This document shows positions 40,250-49,201 of a stretch of 49,452 bases of DNA, piece after piece; the stretch's first letter is position 1, and each line of letters opens with the position of its first letter. The notes below the pieces were generated by a model that did not search any database, was not told the DNA's origin, and worked only from the letters and a program-made list of their open reading frames with translations. Source of the stretch: Methylobacterium aquaticum. Its GTDB lineage: Bacteria; Pseudomonadota; Alphaproteobacteria; Rhizobiales; Beijerinckiaceae. The stretch covers positions 1-49,452 of the forward strand of contig NZ_LABX01000193.1 in the NCBI RefSeq assembly GCF_001043915.1, read 5' to 3'. Both the position numbers and the translations under genes were made by a program.

Positions 40250-41893
40250 ATGAGCCCATTCTCCCTGTCGCGCCGCCAGTTGCTCGCCGGAGCCTCCGCC
40301 CTCGCGGCGCTCGGGCCGACCGGCACCGCGCTCGCGCAAGGGGCGGACGCGGCGAGCGCCGGTGGCAAGGCCGCGGGCAGCCTGACCTACGGGATCTCGC
40401 TGTTCGACCTGCCGCTCACCACCGGCCAGCCCGACCGGGGCGCGGGCGGCTACCAGTTCACCGGGCTCACGCTCTACGATCCTCTGGTGGCCTGGGAACT
40501 CGACGTCGCCGACCGGCCCGGCAAGCTGGTGCCGGGGCTCGCGACCTCCTGGGAGAGCGATCCGGCCGATCGCCGCAACTGGATTTTCCGCCTGCGGCAG
40601 GGCGTCACGTTCCACGACGGCTCGGCCTTCGACGCCGACGCGGTGATCTGGAACTTCGACAAGGTGCTCGACGCGAAGGCACCGCATTACGACCAGCGGC
40701 AAGCCTCGCAGGTGCGCCCGCGCCTGCCATCGGTGGCCGCCTACAAGAAGCTCGACGCCATGACGGTGCAGGTCACCACCAAGGCGGTCGACGCGCTGTT
40801 TCCCTACCAGATGCTGTGGTTCCTGATCTCGTCCCCGGCGCAATACGAGGCGGTGGGGCGCGACTGGACCCAATTCGCCTTCAAGCCCTCGGGCACCGGC
40901 CCCTATCGGCTGGCCGCCCTGGTGCCGAGGGTGCGCCTGGAGCTGGTCCCGAACGAGACCTACTGGAACCCCAAGCGGAGGCCGCGGCTGGCCAAGCTGA
41001 CCCTCGCCTGCATCCCGGAGGACCTGGCGCGGGCCAATGCCCTGCTCTCGGGCAATGCCGACCTGATCGAGCTGCCCGCCCCCGATGCCGTGCCGCGGCT
41101 CAAGGGCGCCGGGATGCGGGTGACCGGCAACGACACGCCGCATGTCTGGAACTACCACCTGTCGATGCTGGAGGGCAGCCCGTGGCGCGACCTGCGCCTG
41201 CGCAAGGCCGCCAACCTCGCCATTGACCGCGACGGCGTCGCCGCCTTGATGGGCGGGCTGGCGACCCCGGCGGTCGGCCAGGTGCAGCCGTCGAGCCCGT
41301 GGTTCGGCAAGCCGGGCTTCACGATCGGGTATGACGTCGACCAGGCCCGCAAGCTGGTGAAGGACGCCGGCTACTCGGTGCAGAACCCGCTGCGGACGAC
41401 CTTCATCATCCCGACCGGCGGCTCGGGGCAGATGCTGTCGCTGCCGATCAACGAATTCGTGCAGCAGGCTTGGGCCGAGGTCGGCATCGCCGTCGAGTTC
41501 CGGGCGGTCGAGCTGGAAGTGGCCTACACCGCCTGGCGCCAGGGCGCCGCCGACCCGTCGCTGAAGGGCGTCACCGGCAGCAACATCGCCTACGTCACCT
41601 CGGACCCGCTCTACGCCATCCTGCGCTTCTACGATTCGAAGCAGGTCGCGCCGACCGGGGTGAATTGGAGCCACTACCGCAACCCGGAGGTGGACAAGCT
41701 CTGCGACGCGGTGCGGGCGAGCTTCGATCCGGCCGAGCAGGACACGATGCTGGCGCGCATCCACGAGATCGTGGTGGACGATGCGGTGCAGGTCTGGGTC
41801 GTGCACGACACCAACCCGCATGCGCTCTCGGCCAAGGTCAAGGCGTACAGCCAGGCGCAGCACTGGTTTCAGGATCTGACGACGCTCGGGTAG
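40250..41893 (+). CDS. Tat-exported ABC transporter substrate-binding protein, family 5 (peptide/solute)
   Basis: A 547-residue periplasmic binding protein. The N-terminus has a twin-arginine signal (SRRQLLAGASALAALG, cleavage near ALA-QGA). The SBP_bac_5 pattern follows: LVPGLATSWESDP, WIFRLRQGVTFHDGSAFDAD, the signature KPSGTGPYRLAA, VPNETYWNPKRRPRL and LRKAANLAIDRDGV. These proteins deliver oligopeptides, nickel, opines or glycosides to an inner-membrane permease. No permease or ATPase genes adjoin, so it is an orphan and its ligand is unknown. The ATG at 40250 begins the signal peptide; the frame is open upstream but that part is not coding. Confidence 0.88.
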   Translation: MSPFSLSRRQLLAGASALAALGPTGTALAQGADAASAGGKAAGSLTYGISLFDLPLTTGQPDRGAGGYQFTGLTLYDPLVAWELDVADRPGKLVPGLATSWESDPADRRNWIFRLRQGVTFHDGSAFDADAVIWNFDKVLDAKAPHYDQRQASQVRPRLPSVAAYKKLDAMTVQVTTKAVDALFPYQMLWFLISSPAQYEAVGRDWTQFAFKPSGTGPYRLAALVPRVRLELVPNETYWNPKRRPRLAKLTLACIPEDLARANALLSGNADLIELPAPDAVPRLKGAGMRVTGNDTPHVWNYHLSMLEGSPWRDLRLRKAANLAIDRDGVAALMGGLATPAVGQVQPSSPWFGKPGFTIGYDVDQARKLVKDAGYSVQNPLRTTFIIPTGGSGQMLSLPINEFVQQAWAEVGIAVEFRAVELEVAYTAWRQGAADPSLKGVTGSNIAYVTSDPLYAILRFYDSKQVAPTGVNWSHYRNPEVDKLCDAVRASFDPAEQDTMLARIHEIVVDDAVQVWVVHDTNPHALSAKVKAYSQAQHWFQDLTTLG

Positions 41894-41921
41894 CGGCGAT
41901 TCGCGGCGCCTCGGTCAAACC

Positions 41922-42028
41922 CTGAGCCGATGTCGCCGACGCGGTCACCGGTTCGGCGGCAAACATCTGCGATCAAACAAGAACCTACGCGGACGAAGCG
42001 TTGGCCCGCCAATGCACGTCTGGCTTAG
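41922..42028 (-). repeat. repeat family A, copy 5 (inverted, diverged)
   Basis: A 107-bp diverged copy, CTGAGCCGATGTCGCCGACG through CACGTCTGGCTTAG. Its TTAG end supplies the TAA stop of the convergently placed cyclase gene. Confidence 0.85.
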
Positions 42029-43155
42029 TGGCCGAGGCCGACCGATCGGGGAGCGGCGGTCCTCGGCCGCGCGAAACCGCGGAGGCCCACCACCCGACGG
42101 GCCGCGTCGACCGCCGCAGGCGCACCGACGATCCGCGGCTTGCGCCCGTCCGCGAGCGCATGCACGATCATCGTCTCGCTCCGCCCTCGCAGTTGATAGG
42201 CGCCGAGCGCCTCGACCACGATCCCCTCGGGCAGGAGCGGCAGCCGGGCGAGAACCGCCTCCGAGATCAGCACGTCCCTCCGGGTCTCCCGGCACAACCC
42301 TTCGAGCCGGGCGGTCGCGTTCATGACGTCGCCGAAATACGCGATCTTGTGCCGGTCGACGCCGACCTCCGCCGTCACCACGCTGCCGCCGTGCAGCGCC
42401 GCGCGCAGCTCCGGCACGAGACCGAAGCGGGCGAGCCAGCGCTCCCGGTCGGCGTCGAGGGCGCGGCGGATCGCGAAGACGCAGGCGACGCACCGGGCCC
42501 GTTCGACGCCGCGCGCGAGCGGCCAGGAGACGATCACCTGATCGCCGATGTAATCGTCGACCTGGCCGCGATGCCGGCGCACCGGCTCGGCGATCGCGGC
42601 GAACACCGCCGTCAGCAATTCCTGCGCGGCGAGATCGCCGTAGCGTTCCGCATACGCCGTCGAGCCGGCGAGATCGAGGAACAGGAAGACGCGCTCCTCC
42701 CGGACCGGACGGTGGTAGCGCCCGAGGATGAGGCTAACGAACGTCTCGCCGCCGATCAGGTCGCGCACGCGCAGGACCGCGACGATGATCGCCGACATCG
42801 CCATCGCGAAGGGGATGGTGGAGAGCTTCGGCGTGACCGCGCTCAGCAGGGGCTTGTCCACGATGCCGAGCGTCCACAGGACAAGGCCGGTCAGCGCCAT
42901 GCCGGCGACGATGACGAGCACCAGACTGATCTCGGCGGCCGCGAAATAGGCCAGCGTGGGCAGCCGGCGCAGGCGCTCGCTGTAGCCGCCGAGAAAGACG
43001 CCGCGCTCATACGCGATGGCGAGGACGCCGATGCAGGTCCCGTAGAGGATGCCCGCGAGAGTCGGCCCGTCATTGAACAGGAGGCCGTGCAGAGCACCGA
43101 ACGAGGCACTCACGGCCGCGATGATGATCCAGAAGGTCGCGGTGCCGTTCGCCAT
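42025..43155 (-). CDS. membrane-bound class III adenylate/guanylate cyclase
   Basis: A 376-residue protein. About five to six hydrophobic segments occupy residues 5-150 (ATFWIIIAAVSASFGALHG, ISLVLVIVAGMALTGLVLW). The C-terminal class III catalytic domain follows. The metal-binding Asp pair lies in FLFLDLAGSTAYAE and VDDYIGDQVIVSW. GDVMNATARLE carries the transition-state Asn/Arg. It should make cAMP (or cGMP) in the cytoplasm; the nucleotide-selecting residues were not resolved. The ATG at 43155 is preceded by GAGGA six bases away. The C-terminal codons and the TAA stop are formed by repeat A, so the native C-terminus may have been altered by that insertion. Confidence 0.85.
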   Translation of the reverse strand: MANGTATFWIIIAAVSASFGALHGLLFNDGPTLAGILYGTCIGVLAIAYERGVFLGGYSERLRRLPTLAYFAAAEISLVLVIVAGMALTGLVLWTLGIVDKPLLSAVTPKLSTIPFAMAMSAIIVAVLRVRDLIGGETFVSLILGRYHRPVREERVFLFLDLAGSTAYAERYGDLAAQELLTAVFAAIAEPVRRHRGQVDDYIGDQVIVSWPLARGVERARCVACVFAIRRALDADRERWLARFGLVPELRAALHGGSVVTAEVGVDRHKIAYFGDVMNATARLEGLCRETRRDVLISEAVLARLPLLPEGIVVEALGAYQLRGRSETMIVHALADGRKPRIVGAPAAVDAARRVVGLRGFARPRTAAPRSVGLGH

Positions 43156-43381
43156 CGTCTTCCTCGGCTCGGGAGCGATGTCGTATGGATGACCGGTCAA
43201 TAGTGGCGACACAATGATGACCGGAGACTTGGCGGCACCGGGTATTTCGGCCTCGTGCGGCAGCGCACGGACCGACAAAGCGAAAGGTTGAACCGCGACG
43301 CTGCGCAGATCAGCATCCGCTTGCCGGCCGCGCCGTCACCCTGAGGGACAACAGTGAACGGTCGAGCCGAAGGCAGCGCCG

Positions 43382-44143
43382 TCAGCGTGACGCAAACACC
43401 CGCGCCACATCCCCCTCCCCCATCACCCGGTACTGCCCGGGCTCCAGGTCCGAAGGCAGATCCAGCGCCCCGACCCGATCCCGATGCAACGCCGTGACGT
43501 GGTTGCCGACCGCGGCGAACATCCGCCGGACCTGATGGTAGCGCCCTTCGGTCAGCGTCACCGCCGCGCTCGTCGGGCCGTGGACGTCCATGGCGACCGG
43601 CAGCAGCGGCTTCTCCTCGCCCTCGAGCATCAGCGTACCGGAGGAAAAGATCGCGTCCTCGTCGCCGCGGAGCGGCCGGTCCAGGGTCACCTGGTAGCGC
43701 TTGGACACGCTCGCCTTCGGCGAGATGATCCGGTGCAGCAGCGCGCCGTCATCCGTGAGGAGCAGAAGGCCGGAGGTCTCCTTGTCGAGGCGGCCGACGG
43801 TGGAGAGCGGCGGCTCGCGGCGGCGCCAGCGCGGCGGCAGCAGGCCGTAGACCAGCGGACCCGCCTCCTTGTGCGAGCAGGTGACGCCGAGCGGCTTGTG
43901 CAGCATCAGCGCCACCCCGGGGAGCGGGTCGAGGGGCTTGCCGCTCACGGTGAGGCGGGCCGGCAGGTCCGGGTCGAGGGCGATGCGCTGGTCGGCATCG
44001 CGCAAGGGGGCGCCGTCGAGGACGATCGTGCCGGCCCGGGCCAGCATCTGGATCTCGCGGCGCGAGCCGTAGCCGAGATTGGCGAGCAGCCGGTCGAGCC
44101 GGACCGACGCCACCTTCGCCTTGCCGCTTCCTGGCGCACTCAC
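43382..44143 (-). CDS. rsuA: 16S rRNA pseudouridine synthase, RsuA family
   Basis: A 253-residue RNA-modifying enzyme. Residues about 14-60 are an S4 RNA-binding domain (VRLDRLLANLGYGSRREI). The catalytic domain has HKPLGVTCSHKEAGP, then the active-site motif TVGRLDKETSGLLLLTDDG with catalytic D120, and EGRYHQVRRMFAAVGNHV. It probably converts U516 of 16S rRNA to pseudouridine, though RluB/E/F-type specificities share these motifs. The GTG start overlaps the TGA of the methyltransferase by four bases, so it is the last gene of the lepB-rnc-era run. Confidence 0.85.
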   Translation of the reverse strand: MSAPGSGKAKVASVRLDRLLANLGYGSRREIQMLARAGTIVLDGAPLRDADQRIALDPDLPARLTVSGKPLDPLPGVALMLHKPLGVTCSHKEAGPLVYGLLPPRWRRREPPLSTVGRLDKETSGLLLLTDDGALLHRIISPKASVSKRYQVTLDRPLRGDEDAIFSSGTLMLEGEEKPLLPVAMDVHGPTSAAVTLTEGRYHQVRRMFAAVGNHVTALHRDRVGALDLPSDLEPGQYRVMGEGDVARVFASR

Positions 44144-45063
44144 TTGCGCGCCTCGTGGATCTTGTAGCCGTGCGCGGCGGCCCGTTGCGTCACCTCGCGG
44201 AACACCTCACCAAGGGTCGCCTCATAGGGCAGATGGGTGTTGGCGGTGAGCCACAGCGTCCCGCCCGGCCGCAGGGCGGCGGCGGCGCGGCGGATGAAAG
44301 CCTGGCCGAGGGCCCGGTCCTCGGCGCCGCCATCATGGAAGGGCGGGTTCATCACCACGAAGTCGAGGCGACCGGGGACCGAGCCGGCGTCGCGGGCATC
44401 GGCCCAGGCGATGGTGGCGCGGGGATCCGCGACGTTGCGCCGCGCCGCCGCCACTGCCCTCCGGTCGATGTCGACGAGCGCCAAGGCCGTCACCTGGGGC
44501 GAGGCGAGCACGGCCCGCGCGAGAATGCCGAGGCCGCAGCCGAGATCGGCGCCGCGGCCCGACAGGACCGGCAAGGTCTCGATCAGCAGGGCGGTCCCGG
44601 GATCGATCCGGCTCCACGAGAACAGGCCCGGCTGCGTCCACAGGGCGAGATCGGCGAGGTGCTGCGGTGCTCCCTCGGCGATGGCCTCGTCGAGCCCGGC
44701 CGGCGCCTCCGGCCGCGCCGTCCGCACGATGCGGTGGTGCCGCTTCGCGCTCTCGTCGAGGCGGCAGCCGAAATCCGAGAGTTCACGGGCCAACCGCGAG
44801 CCGCCCCGGTCCTTCGGGGCGAGCACGGTGAGGGGGGCGCCGGGCGCGAGCGCCCGCAACGCCAAAGCCAGGGCGTGGCGACGCTCCAGGGTGCCGGGCG
44901 GGGCCAGCATGGTCAGGCCGGGACATGCAGCCGGGGCGAGGTCCTCCAGGGCGGTGCCGCCGGGCACCACGGGCGAGAGCTGCACGGCGTCGCCCGGGAT
45001 GGCCACGAGGTCGGCGGGCGGATGGCCATAGACGCCCGGACGGGCGGAGATCGGATCGGTCAC
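44140..45063 (-). CDS. class I SAM-dependent methyltransferase, RsmC-like
   Basis: A 307-residue protein with the two-domain layout of 16S rRNA m2G1207 methyltransferases. An N-terminal degenerate domain (to about 150) precedes the SAM-binding core: motif I GADLGCGLGILARAVL, then ALVDIDRRAVAAARRN, and the catalytic motif IV FVVMNPPFHDGG, which is typical of N2-guanine methyltransferases. The end is THLPYEATLGEVFREV. The GTG start is five bases beyond the era stop, and the stop overlaps the rsuA start, so all three are translated together. The rRNA position is not proven. Confidence 0.82.
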   Translation of the reverse strand: MTDPISARPGVYGHPPADLVAIPGDAVQLSPVVPGGTALEDLAPAACPGLTMLAPPGTLERRHALALALRALAPGAPLTVLAPKDRGGSRLARELSDFGCRLDESAKRHHRIVRTARPEAPAGLDEAIAEGAPQHLADLALWTQPGLFSWSRIDPGTALLIETLPVLSGRGADLGCGLGILARAVLASPQVTALALVDIDRRAVAAARRNVADPRATIAWADARDAGSVPGRLDFVVMNPPFHDGGAEDRALGQAFIRRAAAALRPGGTLWLTANTHLPYEATLGEVFREVTQRAAAHGYKIHEARK

Positions 45064-45068
45064 AGGGA

Positions 45069-46010
45069 TCAGCCGCGGGGGAATTCCAGACCCATCTCGC
45101 GGTAGCGCTCCGGGTCGTCGGCCCAGTTCTCCCGCACCTTCACGAACAGGAACAGGTGGACCGTCGCCTCCGCCGCCTCGGCGATCTCGATCCGGGCGGC
45201 CTGGCCGATGGCCTTGATGGTCTGTCCACCCTTGCCGAGGACGATCTTCCGCTGGCTCTCGCGCTCGACGAAGATGGTCTGCTCGATGCGAACCGAGCCG
45301 TCGGGCCGGACCTGCCACTGGTCGGTCTCGACGGTCGAGGAATAGGGCAGTTCCTCGTGCAGCCGGTCGTAGATCTTCTCCCGGGTGATCTCGGCGGCGA
45401 GCATCCGCAGCGGCGCGTCGGAGACCTGGTCCTCGGGGTAGAGCCAGGGGCTCAGGGGCATCCGGGTCGCCAGCTCGCGGCGCAGGTCGTCGACCCCGTC
45501 GCCGGTCAGCGCCGAGATCATGAAGGTGCGCTCGAACCGCACCCGCTCGTTGAGCGAGGCGGCGAGCGCCAGCAGGCGCTCGCGGGCGATCACGTCGATC
45601 TTGTTGAGCACCAGGTATTTCGGGCGCTTCAGCTCGGGCATCCGGGTGAGGATCGCCTCGACCTCCTCGTCCACGCCCTTTCGGGCATCGATCAGCAGGC
45701 AGACCGCGTCGGCATCGGCGGCGCCGCTCCAGGCCGAGGTCACCATCGCCCGGTCGAGCCGGCGCTTGGGCGCGAAGATGCCGGGGGTATCGACGAGGAC
45801 GATCTGCGCCGCACCCTCCATGGCGATGCCGCGCACGAGGGCCCGGGTGGTCTGCACCTTGCGCGAGACGATCGACACCTTGGTGCCGACGAGGCTGTTG
45901 AGCAGGGTCGACTTGCCGGCATTCGGCACCCCGATCAGGGCGACGAAGCCCGCCCGGGTCTCCTCCGGCGGGCCGGTCTCTTCGGTGTCGGGGGTGGTGT
46001 CGTCGGTCAT
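45069..46010 (-). CDS. era: GTPase Era, 30S ribosome assembly
   Basis: A 313-residue GTPase that binds the 3' end of 16S rRNA and couples ribosome maturation to growth. G1 GVPNAGKST (27-35), G3 VDTPGIF and G4 LNKIDVI are intact. The C-terminal KH domain has KIVLGKGGQTIKAIG and ends LFLFVKVRENWADDP, typical of Era. The N-terminus has a short acidic extension. The ATG overlaps the rnc TGA by four bases (ATGA), as in many alphaproteobacteria. Confidence 0.96.
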   Translation of the reverse strand: MTDDTTPDTEETGPPEETRAGFVALIGVPNAGKSTLLNSLVGTKVSIVSRKVQTTRALVRGIAMEGAAQIVLVDTPGIFAPKRRLDRAMVTSAWSGAADADAVCLLIDARKGVDEEVEAILTRMPELKRPKYLVLNKIDVIARERLLALAASLNERVRFERTFMISALTGDGVDDLRRELATRMPLSPWLYPEDQVSDAPLRMLAAEITREKIYDRLHEELPYSSTVETDQWQVRPDGSVRIEQTIFVERESQRKIVLGKGGQTIKAIGQAARIEIAEAAEATVHLFLFVKVRENWADDPERYREMGLEFPRG

Positions 46011-46801
46011 TCTGCCTGCTCTCCGGGCTCGTCCCCGGTCCACAGCCCCTCGCGCACCAGCAGCGCGCGCGCGGCCGTCTGCTCGGCCAGGCGCTTCGAG
46101 CCGCCGATGCCGATGCCGGGCGCGGCGCCGGTGACCCGGGCCTCGATGCGAAATTGCGGGGCGTGGTCGGGCCCGGCCCGCTCCACCACCACGTAGGTCG
46201 GTGTCGGCCAGCCTTGCGCCTGCGCCCATTCCTGCAACGCCGATTTCGGGTCGCGGCTGCGCGTCCCTTCGGTCTGACGGTCGGCCTCGAAGGCGCGATC
46301 GATCACCGCCTTGGCGGCCGCGTAGCCGGCATCAAGGAAGATCGCGCCCAGGATCGCCTCGCAGACATCGGCGAGGATCGCCGCATTGCGGCGCCCGCCG
46401 CCATGGACCTCGCCGCCGCCGAGATTGAGATGGGGCCCGACCTCCCAGGCCGTCGCCACCAACGCGCAGCTCTCGCGCCGCACCAGGCTCGACAGGCGCC
46501 GCGACAGGTCGCCCTCGTCGGCTCCCGGCAGGGCATTGTAGAGGCCGTCCGCCACCGCGAGCCCGAGCACCCGGTCGCCGAGGAATTCGAGGCGCTGATA
46601 GCTGCCCTTCCCGTTGGTCGCGCTGACATGGGTGAGCGCCCGCACCAGCAGGTCCCGGTCGGCGAAGCGGTGGCCGATGCGCTCCTCCAGCACCGAGAGA
46701 TCAGGCCGCCGCCGCATCCCGCGCTTGCGCCGCGGCGGGGCATCGCCCGCCCCGGCCTCCGGGACGGGCGGTTCGGCCTGCGGCGTTGCGGCGTCGCTCA
46801 C
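46007..46801 (-). CDS. rnc: ribonuclease III
   Basis: A 264-residue double-strand RNA endonuclease for rRNA processing. The catalytic signature YQRLEFLGDRVLGL (E72, D76) and the second acidic helix ADVCEAILGAIFLD are intact. The dsRNA-binding domain (DPKSALQEWAQAQGW, then SKRLAEQTAARALL) ends the protein. The first about 30 residues are a Pro/Arg-rich extension. The GTG at 46801 has GGAG directly before it and GGGAG slightly further; the ATG at codon 29 would give a shorter core-length enzyme. It lies between lepB and era in the conserved order. Confidence 0.95.
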   Translation of the reverse strand: MSDAATPQAEPPVPEAGAGDAPPRRKRGMRRRPDLSVLEERIGHRFADRDLLVRALTHVSATNGKGSYQRLEFLGDRVLGLAVADGLYNALPGADEGDLSRRLSSLVRRESCALVATAWEVGPHLNLGGGEVHGGGRRNAAILADVCEAILGAIFLDAGYAAAKAVIDRAFEADRQTEGTRSRDPKSALQEWAQAQGWPTPTYVVVERAGPDHAPQFRIEARVTGAAPGIGIGGSKRLAEQTAARALLVREGLWTGDEPGEQAE

Positions 46802-46815
46802 GCTCCGGTCTCCCG

Positions 46816-47607
46816 TCAGTGGATCGGCTTGAAGATCCGGTTCCAGCGCACCGTCCAGGGCCAGTCCCAGATCTGCCAGGCGGCGGCGCCGTCGTCGACC
46901 GAGAAGAAGATCACCTCGGCCCGGCCGATCAAATTCTCGTAAGGCACGTAACCGACATTGCCGAGGTCGCGCGAATCGGTGGAATTGTCGCGATTGTCGC
47001 CCATCATGAAGAAGTGATTGGGCGGCACGGTGTAGACCTGGGTGTTGTCCCACAGGCCGCGGTCGCCGTCGCGCTCGATGATCTCGTGGCTGACGCCGTT
47101 GGGCAAGGTCTCGCGGTATTGCGGAACCAGGGTCGGCTGGCCGAAGGCGTCCGTGGTCGCGTAATCGGCGATGCGCTCGCGCTTCACCGGCCGGCCGTTG
47201 ATGGTGAGCACGCCCTCGACCACCTGGATCCGGTCGCCCGGCAGGCCGATCACCCGCTTGATGTAGTCGGTGGCGTTGTCCTTGGGCAGCTTGAACACCA
47301 CGATGTCGCCCTGCTTGGGGTAAGCGCCCCAGATCCGGCCCTTGGCCTCGAACGGCAGGTACTCGCTCAACGGCAGGGAGTACTTGGAGTAGCCGAGGGA
47401 ATACTTTGAAACGAAGAGATAGTCACCGATCAGCAGGGTCGGGATCAGCGAGCCGGACGGGATGTTGAACGGCTGGAACAGCAGGGTGCGGACCACGAGG
47501 GCGATCAGCAGCGCCTGGAGGCCGACCTTGACGGTTTCCTTGATCGACTCCCAGAGGCCGGCATCCTTGCCGCGTTTCAGGTCCTGATCCGTGCGTGCGC
47601 GATCCAT
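46816..47607 (-). CDS. lepB: signal peptidase I
   Basis: A 263-residue inner-membrane protease that removes Sec and Tat signal peptides. One TM helix is at about 29-45 (GLQALLIALVVRTLLF). The catalytic Ser is S53 in IPSGSLIPTL (Leu replaces the more common Met after it), and the general-base Lys is K117 in YIKRVIGLPGD. The box GDNRDNSTDSR is conserved. GGAGAG lies eight bases before the ATG. It is 14 bp upstream of rnc and probably opens the lepB-rnc-era-methyltransferase-rsuA transcript. Confidence 0.96.
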   Translation of the reverse strand: MDRARTDQDLKRGKDAGLWESIKETVKVGLQALLIALVVRTLLFQPFNIPSGSLIPTLLIGDYLFVSKYSLGYSKYSLPLSEYLPFEAKGRIWGAYPKQGDIVVFKLPKDNATDYIKRVIGLPGDRIQVVEGVLTINGRPVKRERIADYATTDAFGQPTLVPQYRETLPNGVSHEIIERDGDRGLWDNTQVYTVPPNHFFMMGDNRDNSTDSRDLGNVGYVPYENLIGRAEVIFFSVDDGAAAWQIWDWPWTVRWNRIFKPIH

Positions 47608-47778
47608 GCTCGTTCTCTCCGGCGGTCCGTGCAGCTATCGCCTGGCACCCGCCGAGGGCACGCGGCCGGCTTATTGCGCGGTGCGGGGGGTCTAGACCAA
47701 CGCTTGCCCGCCCGCAACGCGGTGCGGCAGGCGCCGGCGAATCACCTCCCGCGCCATTTCCGGCCGACAGCGATGCGG

Positions 47779-48180
47779 TCAGCCCTCGGGCAGCGCCTCG
47801 ATGATCACGAAAGCCTGGGCCAGGGGCGGATCGTCCGTCAGCGTCACATGCACCACGGGCCGGTGGCCCGGCGGGATCAGGGCGGCGAGGCGCTCGGCCG
47901 CGCCGTTGGTGAGATGCAAGGTCGGGCGGCCGCCGGGCAGGTTCACCACCTCCATGTCGCGCCAGAACACGCCATCGCTCATGCCGGTGCCGAGCGCCTT
48001 GGAGCAGGCTTCCTTGGCGGCGAAGCGCCGCGCATAGGACGGCGCGCGGGCGGCGCGCCGGTCACTGCGGGCGCGCTCGCCCTCGGTGAACAACCGGTGG
48101 GTGAAGCGGTCGCCGAAGCGCTCCAGCGAGCGCTCGATGCGGCGGATGTCGCAGAGATCGGAGCCGATGCCGACGATCAT
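47779..48180 (-). CDS. acpS: holo-[acyl-carrier-protein] synthase
   Basis: A 133-residue phosphopantetheinyl transferase that activates acyl carrier protein using CoA. GIGSDLCDI holds the metal-binding Asp (D8), and RFAAKEACSKALGTG holds the second metal ligand (E57). Length is typical for the trimeric AcpS group. The ATG overlaps the pdxJ TGA (ATGA), so it is translated as the second gene after pdxJ. A 171-bp gap then separates it from lepB. Confidence 0.95.
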   Translation of the reverse strand: MIVGIGSDLCDIRRIERSLERFGDRFTHRLFTEGERARSDRRAARAPSYARRFAAKEACSKALGTGMSDGVFWRDMEVVNLPGGRPTLHLTNGAAERLAALIPPGHRPVVHVTLTDDPPLAQAFVIIEALPEG

Positions 48181-48935
48181 GCGGCGGCCCCGCGACGGCC
48201 GGCCTCCATCGCGGCCCGCATCGCGCGGATCGCGGCGGGGAGGCCGTCGAAGATCGCCTCCGCCATCAGCGCATGGCCGATATTCAGCTCGCGCACCTGC
48301 GGCAAGGCCGCCACCGGGCCGACGCTCTCGACGGTGAGGCCGTGGCCGGCATGGATCTCGAGCCCGAGCGCTCCCCCGTGCTCGGCCGCGCGGGCGAGCC
48401 GGGCAAGCTCGGCCCGGATCCTGTCAGGATCGCCGGCGATCACCGCCTCGCAATAGGTGCCGGTATGCAGCTCGACCACCGGGGCGGCCAGCGCGCGGGC
48501 GGCCTCCATGACGTGGATCTCGGGCTCGACGAAGAGCGAGACCCGCACCCCCGCCTCGTTGAGGCGCGCGATGAACGGCGCCAGGTGCTCGCGGCCGCCG
48601 ACGATGTCGAGCCCGCCCTCGGTGGTGCGCTCCTCGCGCTTCTCCGGCACCAGGCAGGCGGCGTGGGGCTTCAGGCGCAACGCGATGCCCAGCATCTCCC
48701 CGGTCGCCGCCATCTCGAGGTTCAGCGGCCGGTCGATCTCGCGCATCAGCCGCTCGATATCGGCGTCGCGGATGTGGCGCCGGTCCTCGCGCAGATGGGC
48801 GGTGATGCCGTCGGCCCCGGCCGCGATCGCCGCATGGGCCGCACGCACCGGGTCGGGCATCGTGCCGCCGCGGGCGTTGCGCAGGGTGGCGACGTGGTCG
48901 ACGTTGACGCCGAGGCGGAGGGGGGAGGCGGGCAT
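48177..48935 (-). CDS. pdxJ: pyridoxine 5'-phosphate synthase
   Basis: A 252-residue TIM-barrel enzyme joining 1-deoxy-xylulose-5-phosphate and 3-amino-1-hydroxyacetone phosphate in vitamin B6 synthesis. Diagnostic segments are LGVNVDHVATLRNARGG, ITAHLREDRRHI, LNLEMAATGEM, CLVPEKREERTTEGGLD, ELHTGTYCEA and LEIHAGHGLTVE, all intact. The ATG at 48935 matches the family N-terminus. Bases 48643-48872 of this gene are repeated in inverted orientation at 49223-49452. Confidence 0.96.
   Translation of the reverse strand: MPASPLRLGVNVDHVATLRNARGGTMPDPVRAAHAAIAAGADGITAHLREDRRHIRDADIERLMREIDRPLNLEMAATGEMLGIALRLKPHAACLVPEKREERTTEGGLDIVGGREHLAPFIARLNEAGVRVSLFVEPEIHVMEAARALAAPVVELHTGTYCEAVIAGDPDRIRAELARLARAAEHGGALGLEIHAGHGLTVESVGPVAALPQVRELNIGHALMAEAIFDGLPAAIRAMRAAMEAGRRGAAA
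48643..48872 (-). repeat. left arm of a 230-bp inverted duplication
   Basis: This internal pdxJ segment appears identical, by reading both strands, to the reverse complement of 49223-49452. The 350-bp spacer between the arms contains the pdxJ start and unrelated intergenic DNA. Confidence 0.9.
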
Positions 48936-49201
48936 CGGGCGGCTTCTCGGGCGCGGCTTTTCAGGACTGCCTGCGATGTAGCGTCGCCCGCCCGGCCCCG
49001 CCAGCCGCCCGTATGGCGGAACCACACTCCCCGAGAAAGCGCGGGCCGGCCGGGCATCCGCCTGGACAAGCTCGCCCGCTGCGCCGCACTGTGCGCCCGC
49101 CCGCGGCACGGGCCCGGAGGCCCGCCCGGCGCAAGGCCCCGCCGCGACACCCCGACGACCGATGCTCGGGCGGGCCGCCGAGCCTGCCCCGGAGGCCCAC
49201 G

